Assembly: GCF_026712185.1 (NCBI RefSeq)
Contig: NZ_JAPPUX010000001.1
Coordinates: forward strand, 992,001 to 1,056,000
Length of the DNA: 64,000 bases
Reading direction: 5' to 3'
From: Nocardioides pini
GTDB lineage: Bacteria > Actinomycetota > Actinomycetes > Propionibacteriales > Nocardioidaceae
In this document: positions 51,230 through 59,821 of the stretch, in pieces
Layout of the letters: each line of letters starts with the position of its first letter
How positions within the stretch are numbered: position 1 is the first letter of the stretch
Program-made: the position numbers and the translations under genes
The notes under the pieces: model-generated
The model's input: only the letters and a program-made list of their open reading frames with translations
Database searches by the model: none
What the model was told of the DNA's origin: nothing

Positions 51230-52489
51230 CTACTGCTCGAGCGCGCGCAGGGCCCGGCCCTGCGCGCTGAAGAGCTGTCCCGTCGTCCGTGCGAACTCGG
51301 TGACGTCAGCGTCGCGGAGGCTCGTGAGCTGGTGGGGGTCGCGCTCGAGGTCGTAGAGCTCCCACTCCGCGGTGTCGTGGTGCTCGATGTAGGCCGACGA
51401 GCCCGTGCGGAGCATCGACCAGTCCAGGTTCGTGTTCTCGACGAGCAGGCGCCGTCGCCACCCGGACCAGTCGCCGGACCGCAGCGGCTCGAGCATCGAG
51501 CGGCCGTCGAGGTCGCGGCCCGCGTCGGGGTCGAGGCCGGCGATGTCCAGGGCGGTGGGCATCAGGTCGACCTGCGAGACGAGCGCGTCGACCGTGCGTG
51601 GCTCGACGCCGGGGCCGCGGACGGCGAACGGGATCCCGGCCGACTCCTCGTAGGGCTGCGACTTGTGGAAGAGCCGGTGCTCACCGAGCAGGTAGCCGTT
51701 GTCGGAGACGAAGAAGATCCAGGTCCGCCTGAGCTGGCCCGTGCGCCGGAGGACGTCCAGCACGCCGGCGACCTGGTCGTCGACGTCCTGGAGCTCCTCG
51801 AGCTTGCCCTCGTAGACCCTCCGCATGCGGTCGCGGTCCTGGGGCGGGAGGTCCCGCAGCCACGACGGCTTGTCGCTCATGTCGGCCTCGTTCGACGCGG
51901 GCGGGTCCCAGGCCACCCCGTCGAAGTCGTGGGCGTGCTCGGGGCTCGGGGTGGCGGGGCCGTGCGGCGCCGTCGGGGCGAACACCGCGAACCACGGCCC
52001 CGTGTCCTGGTGGCGGCGGATGAAGCGCCGCAGCCGCTTCGCCGCGAACCGGTCGAACGCGCGCTGCGAGGGGACCTGTCGGACCGTGCCGTCGACGTTG
52101 ACCCGCGGGTCGTCGATCATGCCGTCGAGCAGCGCGACCCACCGGTCCCAGCCCGGGCCGACGTAGGTCGGCTGCTGGGCGAGCCCGTTCATGTACTTGC
52201 CGAAGTAGCCGGTGTCGTAGCCGGCCGCCCGGATCCGCGTGGCCACCGTGTCCCGGTCGTGCCCCTGCGCCACGAACGGCGGGTGGGTCATGTTGGTGTC
52301 GCACCCGTGGTTGTGGGGGTAGCGGCTGGTCAGGATCGAGGCGCGCGCCGGACCGCACAGCGGCATCGCGCAGTAGCCGCGGCGGAGGTGCACCCCCTTG
52401 CGCACGAGCCGTCGCCACGTCCGGTCCATCGTCCTCAGCGTCGAGCGCATCTGGTCGTCGGTGATGATCCACAGCACGTTGTCGGCCAT
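51230..52489 (-). CDS. sulfatase
   Basis: 419 residues. WIITDDQMRST supplies metal-binding Asp residues (11-12), YCAMPLCGPARASILTSRYP contains the C-x-P-A-R motif whose Cys45 is converted to formylglycine, and IFFVSDNGYLLGEHRLFHKS carries the second metal site and active-site Lys. It is a Cys-type sulfatase needing a formylglycine-generating enzyme, not present here. There is no signal peptide, so likely cytoplasmic. TAGGGT lies 7 nt before the ATG. It ends the leftward gene block. Confidence 0.9.
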   Translation of the reverse strand: MADNVLWIITDDQMRSTLRTMDRTWRRLVRKGVHLRRGYCAMPLCGPARASILTSRYPHNHGCDTNMTHPPFVAQGHDRDTVATRIRAAGYDTGYFGKYMNGLAQQPTYVGPGWDRWVALLDGMIDDPRVNVDGTVRQVPSQRAFDRFAAKRLRRFIRRHQDTGPWFAVFAPTAPHGPATPSPEHAHDFDGVAWDPPASNEADMSDKPSWLRDLPPQDRDRMRRVYEGKLEELQDVDDQVAGVLDVLRRTGQLRRTWIFFVSDNGYLLGEHRLFHKSQPYEESAGIPFAVRGPGVEPRTVDALVSQVDLMPTALDIAGLDPDAGRDLDGRSMLEPLRSGDWSGWRRRLLVENTNLDWSMLRTGSSAYIEHHDTAEWELYDLERDPHQLTSLRDADVTEFARTTGQLFSAQGRALRALEQ

Positions 52490-52521
52490 GCTCCGCACCC
52501 TACGCACGGCCGGTGCGCGAC

Positions 52522-53265
52522 CTACGCCATCCGGCGCAGCAGACCCACCGGCACGTGCTTGACGACGTGTCCCAGCGGGCGCCAGGGCCAGGCGGGCACG
52601 ATGGCGGACCTCTTCTCCTTCTCGATCGCCTCGACCATGGCGCGCACGCCCTTCTCGGTCGACGCCACGAGGGGCGTGCGGGCTGCGGTGCCGGACATCT
52701 CGGAGACGATGTAGCCCGGGTAGAGCACGGTGACCTTGATCGGCGTGCCGTGGACGTCGGCGCGGAACCCCTCGGCGAGGTGGGCCACGGCGGCCTTGGT
52801 CGCGGCGTACGTCGTGATGTTCCTCGGCATCCCGCGGAGCGCGGAGAACGACGAGACCATCACGAGGTGCCCGGAGCCCTGCGCACGGAAGATCGCGGCG
52901 GCCGCCTCGGTCTGGGCGAGCGCGCCGATGAAGTTGGTCTCGGCGGTCTCCCGGTTCGCGTCGAAGCGCCCGGTGCCCAGCGGCTGGCCCTTGCCGAGGC
53001 CGGCGTTGACGACGACGCGGTCGATGCCGCCCAGCTCCCCGCGGAACTCCTCGAAGACGCGGAACACGGCGTCGTGGTCGGTGACGTCGAGCGCCTTGAC
53101 CGCGACGCGGCGGTCCGGGTGCGCGGTGGTGATCTCCGCGGCGAGCTCGGCGAGGCGGTCCGTACGACGCGCGCACAGCGCGACGTCGTGGCCCCGTGCG
53201 GCGAGCTGGCGGGCCATCTCGGCACCCAGCCCGCTGCTGGCGCCGGTGATGAGGGTCGTCGACAT
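52522..53265 (-). CDS. SDR family oxidoreductase
   Basis: 247 residues. TLITGASSGLGAEMARQLAA, ALDVTDHDAVFRVFEEFRGE, RVVVNAGLGKGQPLG, SSFSALRGMPRNITTYAATK with Ser-Tyr-Lys triad (SFS, Y, K) and VTVLYPGYIVSEM. Typical classical SDR. It follows the phosphatase gene by 17 nt and is the last member of the acyl-CoA dehydrogenase operon; probably oxidises a hydroxyacyl intermediate. Confidence 0.85.
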   Translation of the reverse strand: MSTTLITGASSGLGAEMARQLAARGHDVALCARRTDRLAELAAEITTAHPDRRVAVKALDVTDHDAVFRVFEEFRGELGGIDRVVVNAGLGKGQPLGTGRFDANRETAETNFIGALAQTEAAAAIFRAQGSGHLVMVSSFSALRGMPRNITTYAATKAAVAHLAEGFRADVHGTPIKVTVLYPGYIVSEMSGTAARTPLVASTEKGVRAMVEAIEKEKRSAIVPAWPWRPLGHVVKHVPVGLLRRMA

Positions 53266-53282
53266 GGGGTCTCCTGGGTGGA

Positions 53283-53951
53283 CTAGCGGTAGGTGATCAG
53301 GTCGGGGGAGAGGTGGTCGGCGGCGTTGAAGGTCACGAGCGTCGTGCCGCGTGAGCCGCACACCACGGTCGAGGTGCCGGTGTTGATCGAGACCGGGTTG
53401 AGCCGCAGCCACAGGTCGGTGCGGGAGGCGTCGGTGTCGGCCAGCAGCGACGCGGCCGCCCAGGCCACGGGTCCTCCGCTGGTCAGCACGACCGCGGTCC
53501 CCCTGCGGGGCAGCGTGTTCGCGAGCCGCGCGAGGGCCGCGCCCACGCGCGCGGTGAAGACGGTGAAGGACTCGTCGTACGACTCGTCGTGCTCACCCGA
53601 CGTCCACCGGCGCGTCGCCTCCTCGAACCACCGCTGGAACGCGGCCTTCTCCGACTCGCCCTCCGCAGTGGCGGGCCGGTCGTGGACGGCGAGGACCTGC
53701 AGGTGGTCGAACTCGTTCCAGCCCGCGTCGACGTCGACGGCGGACGACCAGCCTGCGCCCTCCAGGACGCCGTCGGCGGTCTGGGCGTGGCGCCTCATCT
53801 CGCCCGCCACGACGAGGTCGGGCACGACGCCCCGGGCGGCGAGGGCCGCGCCGAGCACCCGCGACTGCTCGTGGCCGGTGGGGGAGAGGTCGTCGTAGTC
53901 GGCCGCGCCGAAGGACGCCTGCCCGTGGCGGACCAGCAGGATCTGGCTCAC
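53283..53951 (-). CDS. histidine phosphatase family protein
   Basis: 222 residues. ILLVRHGQASFGAADYDDLS with RHG active site, LVVAGEMRRHAQTADGVLEG and VVLTSGGPVAWAAASLLAD (the second His of the family seems replaced: SGGP). Phosphoglycerate mutase-like fold. GTG 53951 overlaps the phosphotransferase stop (GTGA). Its missing second catalytic His may lower activity. In the operon it could dephosphorylate an intermediate. Confidence 0.8.
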   Translation of the reverse strand: MSQILLVRHGQASFGAADYDDLSPTGHEQSRVLGAALAARGVVPDLVVAGEMRRHAQTADGVLEGAGWSSAVDVDAGWNEFDHLQVLAVHDRPATAEGESEKAAFQRWFEEATRRWTSGEHDESYDESFTVFTARVGAALARLANTLPRRGTAVVLTSGGPVAWAAASLLADTDASRTDLWLRLNPVSINTGTSTVVCGSRGTTLVTFNAADHLSPDLITYR

Positions 53952-55021
53952 GCCGCGACCAGGCTGTCGAGGCGGCGTCCGATGATCTGCACGGCCGGCC
54001 CGAAGAGGGCGTACATCTCGTTGGTCGTCTGGCCGTGGAAGTACCGGTAGTAGATCTGCTGGGCGATCACCGCCATGCGGAAGAGCCCGAAGACCTCGTA
54101 GAAGCGCCACCGCTCCGGCGTCACCGACCGGCCGGTGCGCTCGGCGTATGCCGCCACGAACTCGTCGCGCGTCAGCATCCCGGGCAGGTGCGTCGGCACC
54201 CGTCGCACCATCTGGAACTCCTCGGTGTCGTCGGCCTGCACCCAGTAGGCCATCGACCCGGCGAGGTCCATCAGCGGGTCGCCGAGGGTGGCCATCTCCC
54301 AGTCGAGGACCCCCACCACCCGGGTGACGTCGTCGGCGTCGAGCACGAGGTTGTCGAGCTTGAAGTCGTTGTGGATCACGCAGGTGGCCACGTCGTCCGG
54401 CTGGTGCGCGTCGAGCCACCCCATGACCTGCTCCAGGTCGGGCACGTCGTCGGTGCGGGCGTTGCGGTAGCGCGTGGACCAGCCGTCGACCTGGCGCCTC
54501 ACGTAGCCGCTTCCCTTGCCCAGGTCGGCGAGGCCGGCCCGCTCCGGGTCGATGCCGTGCAGCTCGGCCAGCACGTCGACCGCGTGCAGGCACAGCTCGC
54601 GGGCCTGCTCGGGTGACAGCGGCACGTCGGCGGGCCACTCACTGCGCGGGATCACGCCGGGGATGCGGTCCATCGCGTAGAAGTCGCCGCCGATGACCCC
54701 GGCGTCGTCGCAGAAGGCGACCATCGTCGCGACGTGGTCGAACACCGGCGCGAGCGCCGACTGGATGACGTACTCGCGGCGCATGTCGTGCGCGCCCCTC
54801 GCCTTGGTGCCGGCCGGCGCCCGCCGCACGATCAGGTCGCGCCCCGAGGGGTAGCGGAGCAGGTAGGTGAGGTTGGACGCGCCGCCGGTGAACTGCCGGA
54901 CCTCCGGCTCGCCGTCCAGGCCTTCGGGCGTCGCGGCGTGCTCGCGGATCCACGCCGCCACCCGCGCGACGTCGAAGGCGTCCTCCTCGCGCACCTCGCG
55001 TGCGCCCGGCACGGCCGTCAC
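53948..55021 (-). CDS. phosphotransferase, ACAD10/LvaA-like kinase
   Basis: 357 residues. RQFTGGASNLTYLLRYPSGR, DLIVRRAPAG (ATP-binding Lys/Arg), CVIHNDFKLDNLVLDADDVT (HxD..N), VVGVLDWEMATLGDPLMDLA (Mg-binding DWE) and SMAYWVQ are features of the acyl-CoA-dehydrogenase-associated phosphotransferase family (ACAD10/11 N-terminal domain, LvaA). Members phosphorylate 4-hydroxyacyl-CoA. GTG 55021 shares GTGA with the SDR stop. It is translationally coupled in a five-gene run. Confidence 0.85.
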   Translation of the reverse strand: MTAVPGAREVREEDAFDVARVAAWIREHAATPEGLDGEPEVRQFTGGASNLTYLLRYPSGRDLIVRRAPAGTKARGAHDMRREYVIQSALAPVFDHVATMVAFCDDAGVIGGDFYAMDRIPGVIPRSEWPADVPLSPEQARELCLHAVDVLAELHGIDPERAGLADLGKGSGYVRRQVDGWSTRYRNARTDDVPDLEQVMGWLDAHQPDDVATCVIHNDFKLDNLVLDADDVTRVVGVLDWEMATLGDPLMDLAGSMAYWVQADDTEEFQMVRRVPTHLPGMLTRDEFVAAYAERTGRSVTPERWRFYEVFGLFRMAVIAQQIYYRYFHGQTTNEMYALFGPAVQIIGRRLDSLVAA

Positions 55022-55809
55022 GAGGCGCCCAGCGCGTCGAGCTTCGCGGCCTGCTCGCGCATCACCGCGTCGTAGGCCGGTCGATCGGCCCACTTGAGGA
55101 AGTAGGCCTGCCGCGCCGCCTCGTCGGGGACGATCACGTCCTCACCCGCGTCCATGCCGGCGAGCACGGCGGAGGCGATGTCGTCCGCCGTGACCCGGGA
55201 CCGCTCCACGAGGCCGCCGACCACGCGCCCCACCACCTCGTCGCTGCCCTGCATCGAGTCCATCAGGTTGGTCCGGAAGTAGGAGGGGCACACCACGCTC
55301 GCCCGGATGCCGTACGACGCCAGCTCGTGGCCGCAGGTCTCGGTGAACGCCACGACCGCGGCCTTCACCGCGTTGTAGGAGCCCATCCCGGCGGGGTGCA
55401 CGAGCCCGGCGAGCGAGGCGACGTTGACCAGGTGCCCGGAGCGCTGCTCCTTGAGCATCGGGACGAACGCCCTCGTGCCGCGGACCAGCCCGAAGAGGTT
55501 GATGTCGGTGATCCACTGCCACTCCTCGAGCGTGCAGCGGTCGACGCGACCGCCACCCGCGACCCCGGCGTTGTTGACGAGCACGTCGAGACCGCCCCAG
55601 CGCTCCCGGACGGCGTCGACCGCGGCGGCCCAGTCGTCGTCGGAGGTGATGTCGAGGACCAGGTCGATGCCGCCCTCGACGGAGGAGTCGGCGACGCGGT
55701 CGGTGGCGAGCACCTCGTCGCCACGCGCCCGGAAGGCGGCGGTGAGCGCGGCGCCGAGGCCGGAGGCCGCGCCGGTGACCAGGACGCGGCGGCTGCCGGG
55801 CGCGCTCAC
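55018..55809 (-). CDS. SDR family oxidoreductase
   Basis: 263 residues. RVLVTGAASGLGAALTAAFR, LVLDITSDDDWAAAVDAVRE, LDVLVNNAGVAGGG, NVASLAGLVHPAGMGSYNAV with Ser-Tyr-xxx-Lys and SVVCPSYFRTNLM. Classical SDR, NAD(P)-dependent. It shares GTGA with both neighbours (acyl-CoA dehydrogenase upstream, phosphotransferase downstream). Probably oxidises a hydroxyl group of a CoA-linked or free hydroxy acid. Confidence 0.88.
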   Translation of the reverse strand: MSAPGSRRVLVTGAASGLGAALTAAFRARGDEVLATDRVADSSVEGGIDLVLDITSDDDWAAAVDAVRERWGGLDVLVNNAGVAGGGRVDRCTLEEWQWITDINLFGLVRGTRAFVPMLKEQRSGHLVNVASLAGLVHPAGMGSYNAVKAAVVAFTETCGHELASYGIRASVVCPSYFRTNLMDSMQGSDEVVGRVVGGLVERSRVTADDIASAVLAGMDAGEDVIVPDEAARQAYFLKWADRPAYDAVMREQAAKLDALGAS

Positions 55810-57059
55810 GAGGTGTGCTTCCCGAGCTCGATCTTGGCGATGACGTTGCGGTGCACCTCGTCCGGGCCGTCGGCCAGCCGGAGCGACCGCGCCCCGACCC
55901 AGGCGGAGGCCAGCGGGAAGTCGTCGCTCATCCCGCCGCCGCCGTGCAGCTGGATCGCCATGTCGATGACGTCGAGGGCCATGGCGGGGACCTCCACCTT
56001 GATCTCGCTGACCGCGGAGTAGGCCTCGCGGCTCATGCCCTGGTCGAGCAGCCAGGCGGCGTGCATGACGAGCAGCCGCGAGCGGTTGATCGCGATGCGG
56101 GCGTCGGCGATCCGCTCGCGGTTGCCGCCGAGGTTGGCGAGGGGCTTGCCGAAGGCGGTGCGGGACACCGCGCGGGCGCAGGCCAGCTCGAGCGCGCGCT
56201 CGGCGAGGCCGATCGCCCGCATGCAGTGGTGGACCCGACCCGGACCGAGCCGCCCCTGGGCGATCTCGAAGGCGCGTCCCGGGCCGAGCAGGACGTTGGA
56301 CGCCGGCACCCGCACGTCGTCGAAGGAGACCTCACCGTGGCCCAGGGGCTCGTCGTAGTAGCCCATCGTGGTGAGCATCCGCTCGACCTTCACCCCGGGG
56401 GTGTCGCGCGGCACCAGCACCATGGTGTGGCGGGAGTGGCGGTCGGCGTCGGGGTCGGAGAGGCCCATGAACACGAGCACCTTGCAGTCGGGGTTGCCGA
56501 TGCCGGTCGACCACCACTTGCGGCCGTTGATGACGATCTCGTCGCCGTCCACCTCGGCGGTCGCCGCCATGTTGGTCGCGTCGGAGGACGCGACGGCCGG
56601 CTCCGTCATGCAGAAGGCGCTGCGGATCTCGCCGCGGAGCAGCGGCTCGAGCCACTGCTCGCGCTGCGCGTCGGTGCCGTACCGGAGCAGCACCTCCATG
56701 TTGCCGGTGTCGGGCGCGTTGGAGTTGAAGACGAGGGGAGCCAGGAAGGAGCGGCCCATCGCCTCGGCGACCGGGGCGTAGTCGACGTTGGTCAGGCCCG
56801 CGCCGCCGTCGGTGCCGAAGTCGGCGGCGTAGCGACCCGCGTGCGCGGCCGGCAGGAACAGGTTCCACAGGCCCTGGGCGCGCGCCTTGGCCTGCAGCTC
56901 GCCGATGACGGGGTCGGGCGTCCAGCTGTCGCCGCCGGACTCGCGCAGGCGCGTGATCCGCTGGTGGGCCTCGGCCTCGATCGGCTCGATCTCGTCGGCG
57001 ACGAACGCGCGCACGCGCCCCTGGAGGTCGGCGGCGCGGGGGGAGAGCGAGAAGTCCAT
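55806..57059 (-). CDS. acyl-CoA dehydrogenase (ACAD10/11-like)
   Basis: 417 residues. Helical N-terminal domain (QGRVRAFVADEIEPIEAEAH), FAD/substrate domain (SAFCMTEPAVASSDATNMAA, EIVINGRKWWSTGIGNPDCK) and C-terminal helices (RTAFGKPLANLGGNRERIAD, MAIQLHGGGGMSDDFPLASA). Closest to the ACAD11/LvaC group. The TEPAVASSDATN loop is typical. ATG 57059 with AAGGT 8 nt upstream. First gene of the operon; a 21-bp operator lies 19-39 nt upstream. Confidence 0.9.
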   Translation of the reverse strand: MDFSLSPRAADLQGRVRAFVADEIEPIEAEAHQRITRLRESGGDSWTPDPVIGELQAKARAQGLWNLFLPAAHAGRYAADFGTDGGAGLTNVDYAPVAEAMGRSFLAPLVFNSNAPDTGNMEVLLRYGTDAQREQWLEPLLRGEIRSAFCMTEPAVASSDATNMAATAEVDGDEIVINGRKWWSTGIGNPDCKVLVFMGLSDPDADRHSRHTMVLVPRDTPGVKVERMLTTMGYYDEPLGHGEVSFDDVRVPASNVLLGPGRAFEIAQGRLGPGRVHHCMRAIGLAERALELACARAVSRTAFGKPLANLGGNRERIADARIAINRSRLLVMHAAWLLDQGMSREAYSAVSEIKVEVPAMALDVIDMAIQLHGGGGMSDDFPLASAWVGARSLRLADGPDEVHRNVIAKIELGKHTS

Positions 57060-57077
57060 GCCGTTGACCTTGGCACA

Positions 57078-57098
57078 CTGTTGAGCAATGCTCAACAG
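57078..57098. promoter_or_regulatory. perfect 21-bp palindrome, TetR operator
   Basis: CTGTTGAGCA-A-TGCTCAACAG: perfect 10-bp arms around one base, lying between the acyl-CoA dehydrogenase operon and the divergent TetR gene. It overlaps the in-frame ATG at 57088 and ends 1 nt before ATG 57100. A dyad of this quality in this position is almost certainly the operator. Confidence 0.75.
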
Positions 57099-57099
57099 C

Positions 57100-57714
57100 A
57101 TGTCCGACGCCGACCACGCCGCACCCGCACAGCCCCCGGCCGTACGCCGCCGGCTGAGCGCGGACGAGCGCCGGCGCCAGCTCGTCGCCATCGGCCTCGC
57201 GAGGATCGTCGAGACGCCGATCCAGGACCTGTCGCTGGACGACATCGCGACGGAGGCCGGCATCTCGCGCGGCCTGCTCTTCCACTACTTCCCCACGAAG
57301 ACCGACTTCTACCTCGCGTGCATCGCGGCCGCCGGCCGGCGGATGCTGCGCACCACCGCACCCGACGAGGGCGCGACGGGGGAGGAGCAGGTCGAGACCG
57401 TGACCCGGCTGATGATCGAGCAGATCGAGCGCCGGCGGGGGTTCTACCTCGCCCTCGTCCACGGCCACGGTGTCGCCGACCCGCGCGTCAGCGAGGTGAT
57501 GGACTCGGTCCGCGACGGCAGCACGGAGCGCGTGATGGCAGCGCTCGGGGTGCCCGAGGCGCGGCGCGACGTCGTACGTGCCTGGTGGGCCTACACGGAG
57601 GACCGGGCGCTCACCTGGTCGGCGGTGCCGACCGGCGAACGCCCGGTCCCGTTGTCGCGGCTGGTCGAGGAGTGCGTCGCCGCGCTCCACGCCCTGCTGC
57701 GGATCAGCTCCTGA
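57100..57714 (+). CDS. TetR family transcriptional regulator
   Basis: 204 residues. Helix-turn-helix DLSLDDIATEAGISRGLLFH and YFPTKTDFYLACIAA; ligand domain follows (RRGFYLALVHGHGVADPRVS). I chose ATG 57100 rather than 57088 because the operator dyad covers 57078-57098; in either case the start overlaps or abuts it, giving tight autoregulation. No ribosome site is visible. Probably represses the divergent acyl-CoA dehydrogenase operon and responds to an acyl-CoA. Confidence 0.88.
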   Translation: MSDADHAAPAQPPAVRRRLSADERRRQLVAIGLARIVETPIQDLSLDDIATEAGISRGLLFHYFPTKTDFYLACIAAAGRRMLRTTAPDEGATGEEQVETVTRLMIEQIERRRGFYLALVHGHGVADPRVSEVMDSVRDGSTERVMAALGVPEARRDVVRAWWAYTEDRALTWSAVPTGERPVPLSRLVEECVAALHALLRISS

Positions 57715-57722
57715 TCGTGCTG

Positions 57723-57741
57723 CGCGTCACTTGGTGACGCG
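57723..57741. terminator. hairpin between convergent genes, overlapping a stop codon
   Basis: CGCGTCAC-TTG-GTGACGCG: 8-bp perfect stem with a 3-nt loop, containing the TGA stop of the leftward metalloprotease gene and lying 9 nt after the TetR stop. Suited to end transcription from both sides. No U-tract. Confidence 0.5.
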
Positions 57742-59310
57742 TCCCTTGACGGCGAACCGCATCCGGTCGTCGATCGGCTTGCCCTTGCACGCGAGCAGCG
57801 TGCCCCGGCCGCAGTCGTAGCGGGTCGAGCCGTTGACCAGCGTCACCGAGACGGCGGCGACCTTGCGGTTGTCGAAGGGCACCTTGATGCTCCCGTCACC
57901 ACCGCCGTTGAGCCTGACCGTCTTGACCTTGCGCGTGCCGTCGAGCTGGTGGACGACCACCACCGCGCTGGGCGAGGTGCGCTTGGCCGGGCCGGAGACC
58001 TGCAGGCGCAGCTTCCACTTCCTGCCGTCGAGGCCCTTGCCCGGTCCGTAGACGTAGGACGCGGACGCCAGGTGGTTGATCTTCGTGCCGAACCGCTTGG
58101 CGCGCTTGCGCTTGCTCAGCAGCTTGGCGCCGCGCACCTTGGGGCCGGGGTACTCGGCTCCCTCGGGGAAGTTGGCGGCCGGCGTGAGGTTGCCGGCGGC
58201 GAACTGGGCGTAGTTCTTGGTGAAGCCGCCCTTGCGCTTGAGCACCTTCTGCAGCGCGGGGAGGCTGTTCCTCCCGCCGTCCTTCTTGAGGCTGCCGGCC
58301 TGCTTCCAGGTCTTGAGCACCAGCCCGTTGCCGTAGCGGGCGGTGAGGAACTCCCAGAACACCCAGTTGCCGTACTGGAAGCCGTTGGTGCGGCTGAAGG
58401 CGTCGAGCGGGATGTTGGGGGCGTAGATCTGGCTGACGGGGAGGTACTGGCGGTTGTCGTTGACCGCGGTCGCGATCCGCTCCTCCATCCAGGTCGCCGT
58501 GGACTCCATCATCCACGGGTCCTCGTCGTAGTCGTAGGCGTACTGGACGGCGTGGAAGAACTCGTGCCCGGCGGTCACGACGAGGTTGTCGAGGGGCGTG
58601 CCGTTCGGGAACTGGGCGGCGGCGAAGTCGTTGTCCAGCACGCAGTAGCCCGACGCGGTGCGCTTCTTGGCCTTCTTCTCGCCGGCGCAGAAGCCGTAGA
58701 GGTCGCCGCCGAGGTCCTTGAGGTAGACGTCGAAGAGCGGGTTGCCGCCCCGCGCCCCGTCGGTCACCGGCGCGCGGTAGCCCATCTGGTCGACGATGGT
58801 GGTCCACACCGAGTCCATCACCGCGAGGTTCTGCGCGGGCCAGTCCGGCGACGGCGGGGCGTCGGTGCCTGTCGGCACGTAGTGGACGCACAGGCGGGTG
58901 TTGCACACCGGGGGAGCCTCGGCCACGGAGTAGCCGAAGCCCTGCGGGTCGGTCACGCCGTCGGTGGGCCGGGCCAGCATCGCGTCGGCCTGGCGGCGCG
59001 CCGCGCCCGTGAGGTGGGTCCGCTTCATCCAGAGGTCGCGCAGCACCAGCGTCGCGGACGGGTCGCTCGGGAGGGCGTTGCCGGCGAGCACGCGGCGCGC
59101 GGTCGCGAGCGTCTCGGTGGCCGTCGGCTCGACCTGGTCCTCGAGGACCGGCAGGGCCGGTTCGGGCGTGAGCTCGAGCAGGTCGGAGGGGTCGAGGACC
59201 CCGGCGGACCCGGGCGTGCCCGGGCGGTCGATGTCGGCAGCGACGGCCGGGGCGCCGAGCGCTCCGCCCACCAGTGCGATGGCCACGGCGGTGGTGACGA
59301 TTCGGCGCAT
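57727..59310 (-). CDS. secreted MXAN_6640-like putative metalloprotease
   Basis: 527 residues. Signal peptide RRIVTTAVAIALVGGALGAP. Then a large domain with the zinc motif VVTAGHEFFHAVQYAYDYDE (HExxH at about 249-253), followed by MMESTATWMEERIA (Glu ligand candidate). The C-terminal part is beta-rich with basic KKAKK/KRKRAKR patches. It resembles the MXAN_6640 family of uncharacterised secreted proteases. ATG 59310 is used; the longer frame (59376) adds an Arg-rich tail. Extracellular role, probably proteolysis. Confidence 0.82.
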   Translation of the reverse strand: MRRIVTTAVAIALVGGALGAPAVAADIDRPGTPGSAGVLDPSDLLELTPEPALPVLEDQVEPTATETLATARRVLAGNALPSDPSATLVLRDLWMKRTHLTGAARRQADAMLARPTDGVTDPQGFGYSVAEAPPVCNTRLCVHYVPTGTDAPPSPDWPAQNLAVMDSVWTTIVDQMGYRAPVTDGARGGNPLFDVYLKDLGGDLYGFCAGEKKAKKRTASGYCVLDNDFAAAQFPNGTPLDNLVVTAGHEFFHAVQYAYDYDEDPWMMESTATWMEERIATAVNDNRQYLPVSQIYAPNIPLDAFSRTNGFQYGNWVFWEFLTARYGNGLVLKTWKQAGSLKKDGGRNSLPALQKVLKRKGGFTKNYAQFAAGNLTPAANFPEGAEYPGPKVRGAKLLSKRKRAKRFGTKINHLASASYVYGPGKGLDGRKWKLRLQVSGPAKRTSPSAVVVVHQLDGTRKVKTVRLNGGGDGSIKVPFDNRKVAAVSVTLVNGSTRYDCGRGTLLACKGKPIDDRMRFAVKGRVTK

Positions 59311-59372
59311 GGTTCCCCTCGTGTCGGTCATGTGCGGGACGACCCTAACCCGGCGACGCCGCCGGAGTGGGA

Positions 59373-59768
59373 TCACAGATCCGCGATGTGCTCGATGATC
59401 GCGGTGGTGGAGATGGCCGGGGTGCGCGCGAGGTACACGACCTCGCAGATGTCGCCGAGCTCGTCGAACTTGCCGGCCCAGTCGTCGCCCATGACGAGGA
59501 CGTCGGCGCCGTGCTCGACGACGTAGTCGCGCTTCTGCTCCAGGCTCTCCTCGACGAAGACGTCGTCGACGACCTTCAGCGCGCCGACGATCGCGAGCCG
59601 CTCGCGCTCGCTGAAGATGGGCGCGCGGCCCTTCTTGCGCTCGTTGAGGGCATCGGCCGACACCCCCACGACCAGCCGGTCACCCAGCGCGGCGGCCCGC
59701 TCGAGGACGCGCAGGTGTCCGACATGGAACACGTCGAACGTGCCGAAGGTGATGACGGTGCGAGGCAT
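59373..59768 (-). CDS. TagD-like cytidylyl/adenylyltransferase
   Basis: 131 residues. VITFGTFDVFHVGHLRVLER (HxGH nucleotide site), RLVVGVSADALN, EQKRDYVVEHGADVLVMGDD, WAGKFDELGDICEVVYLART and ISTTAII match glycerol-3-phosphate cytidylyltransferase (TagD) closely. In Gram-positive bacteria it makes CDP-glycerol or a related activated sugar for teichoic-type polymers; in Nocardioides the exact alcohol is unknown. ATG 59768 or 59777 may start it. Confidence 0.88.
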   Translation of the reverse strand: MPRTVITFGTFDVFHVGHLRVLERAAALGDRLVVGVSADALNERKKGRAPIFSERERLAIVGALKVVDDVFVEESLEQKRDYVVEHGADVLVMGDDWAGKFDELGDICEVVYLARTPAISTTAIIEHIADL

Positions 59769-59821
59769 GCGCGGCATTCTGGCACGCGGGTCGTCACGGG
59801 GGTTGGGGGAGGATGGCCGGC

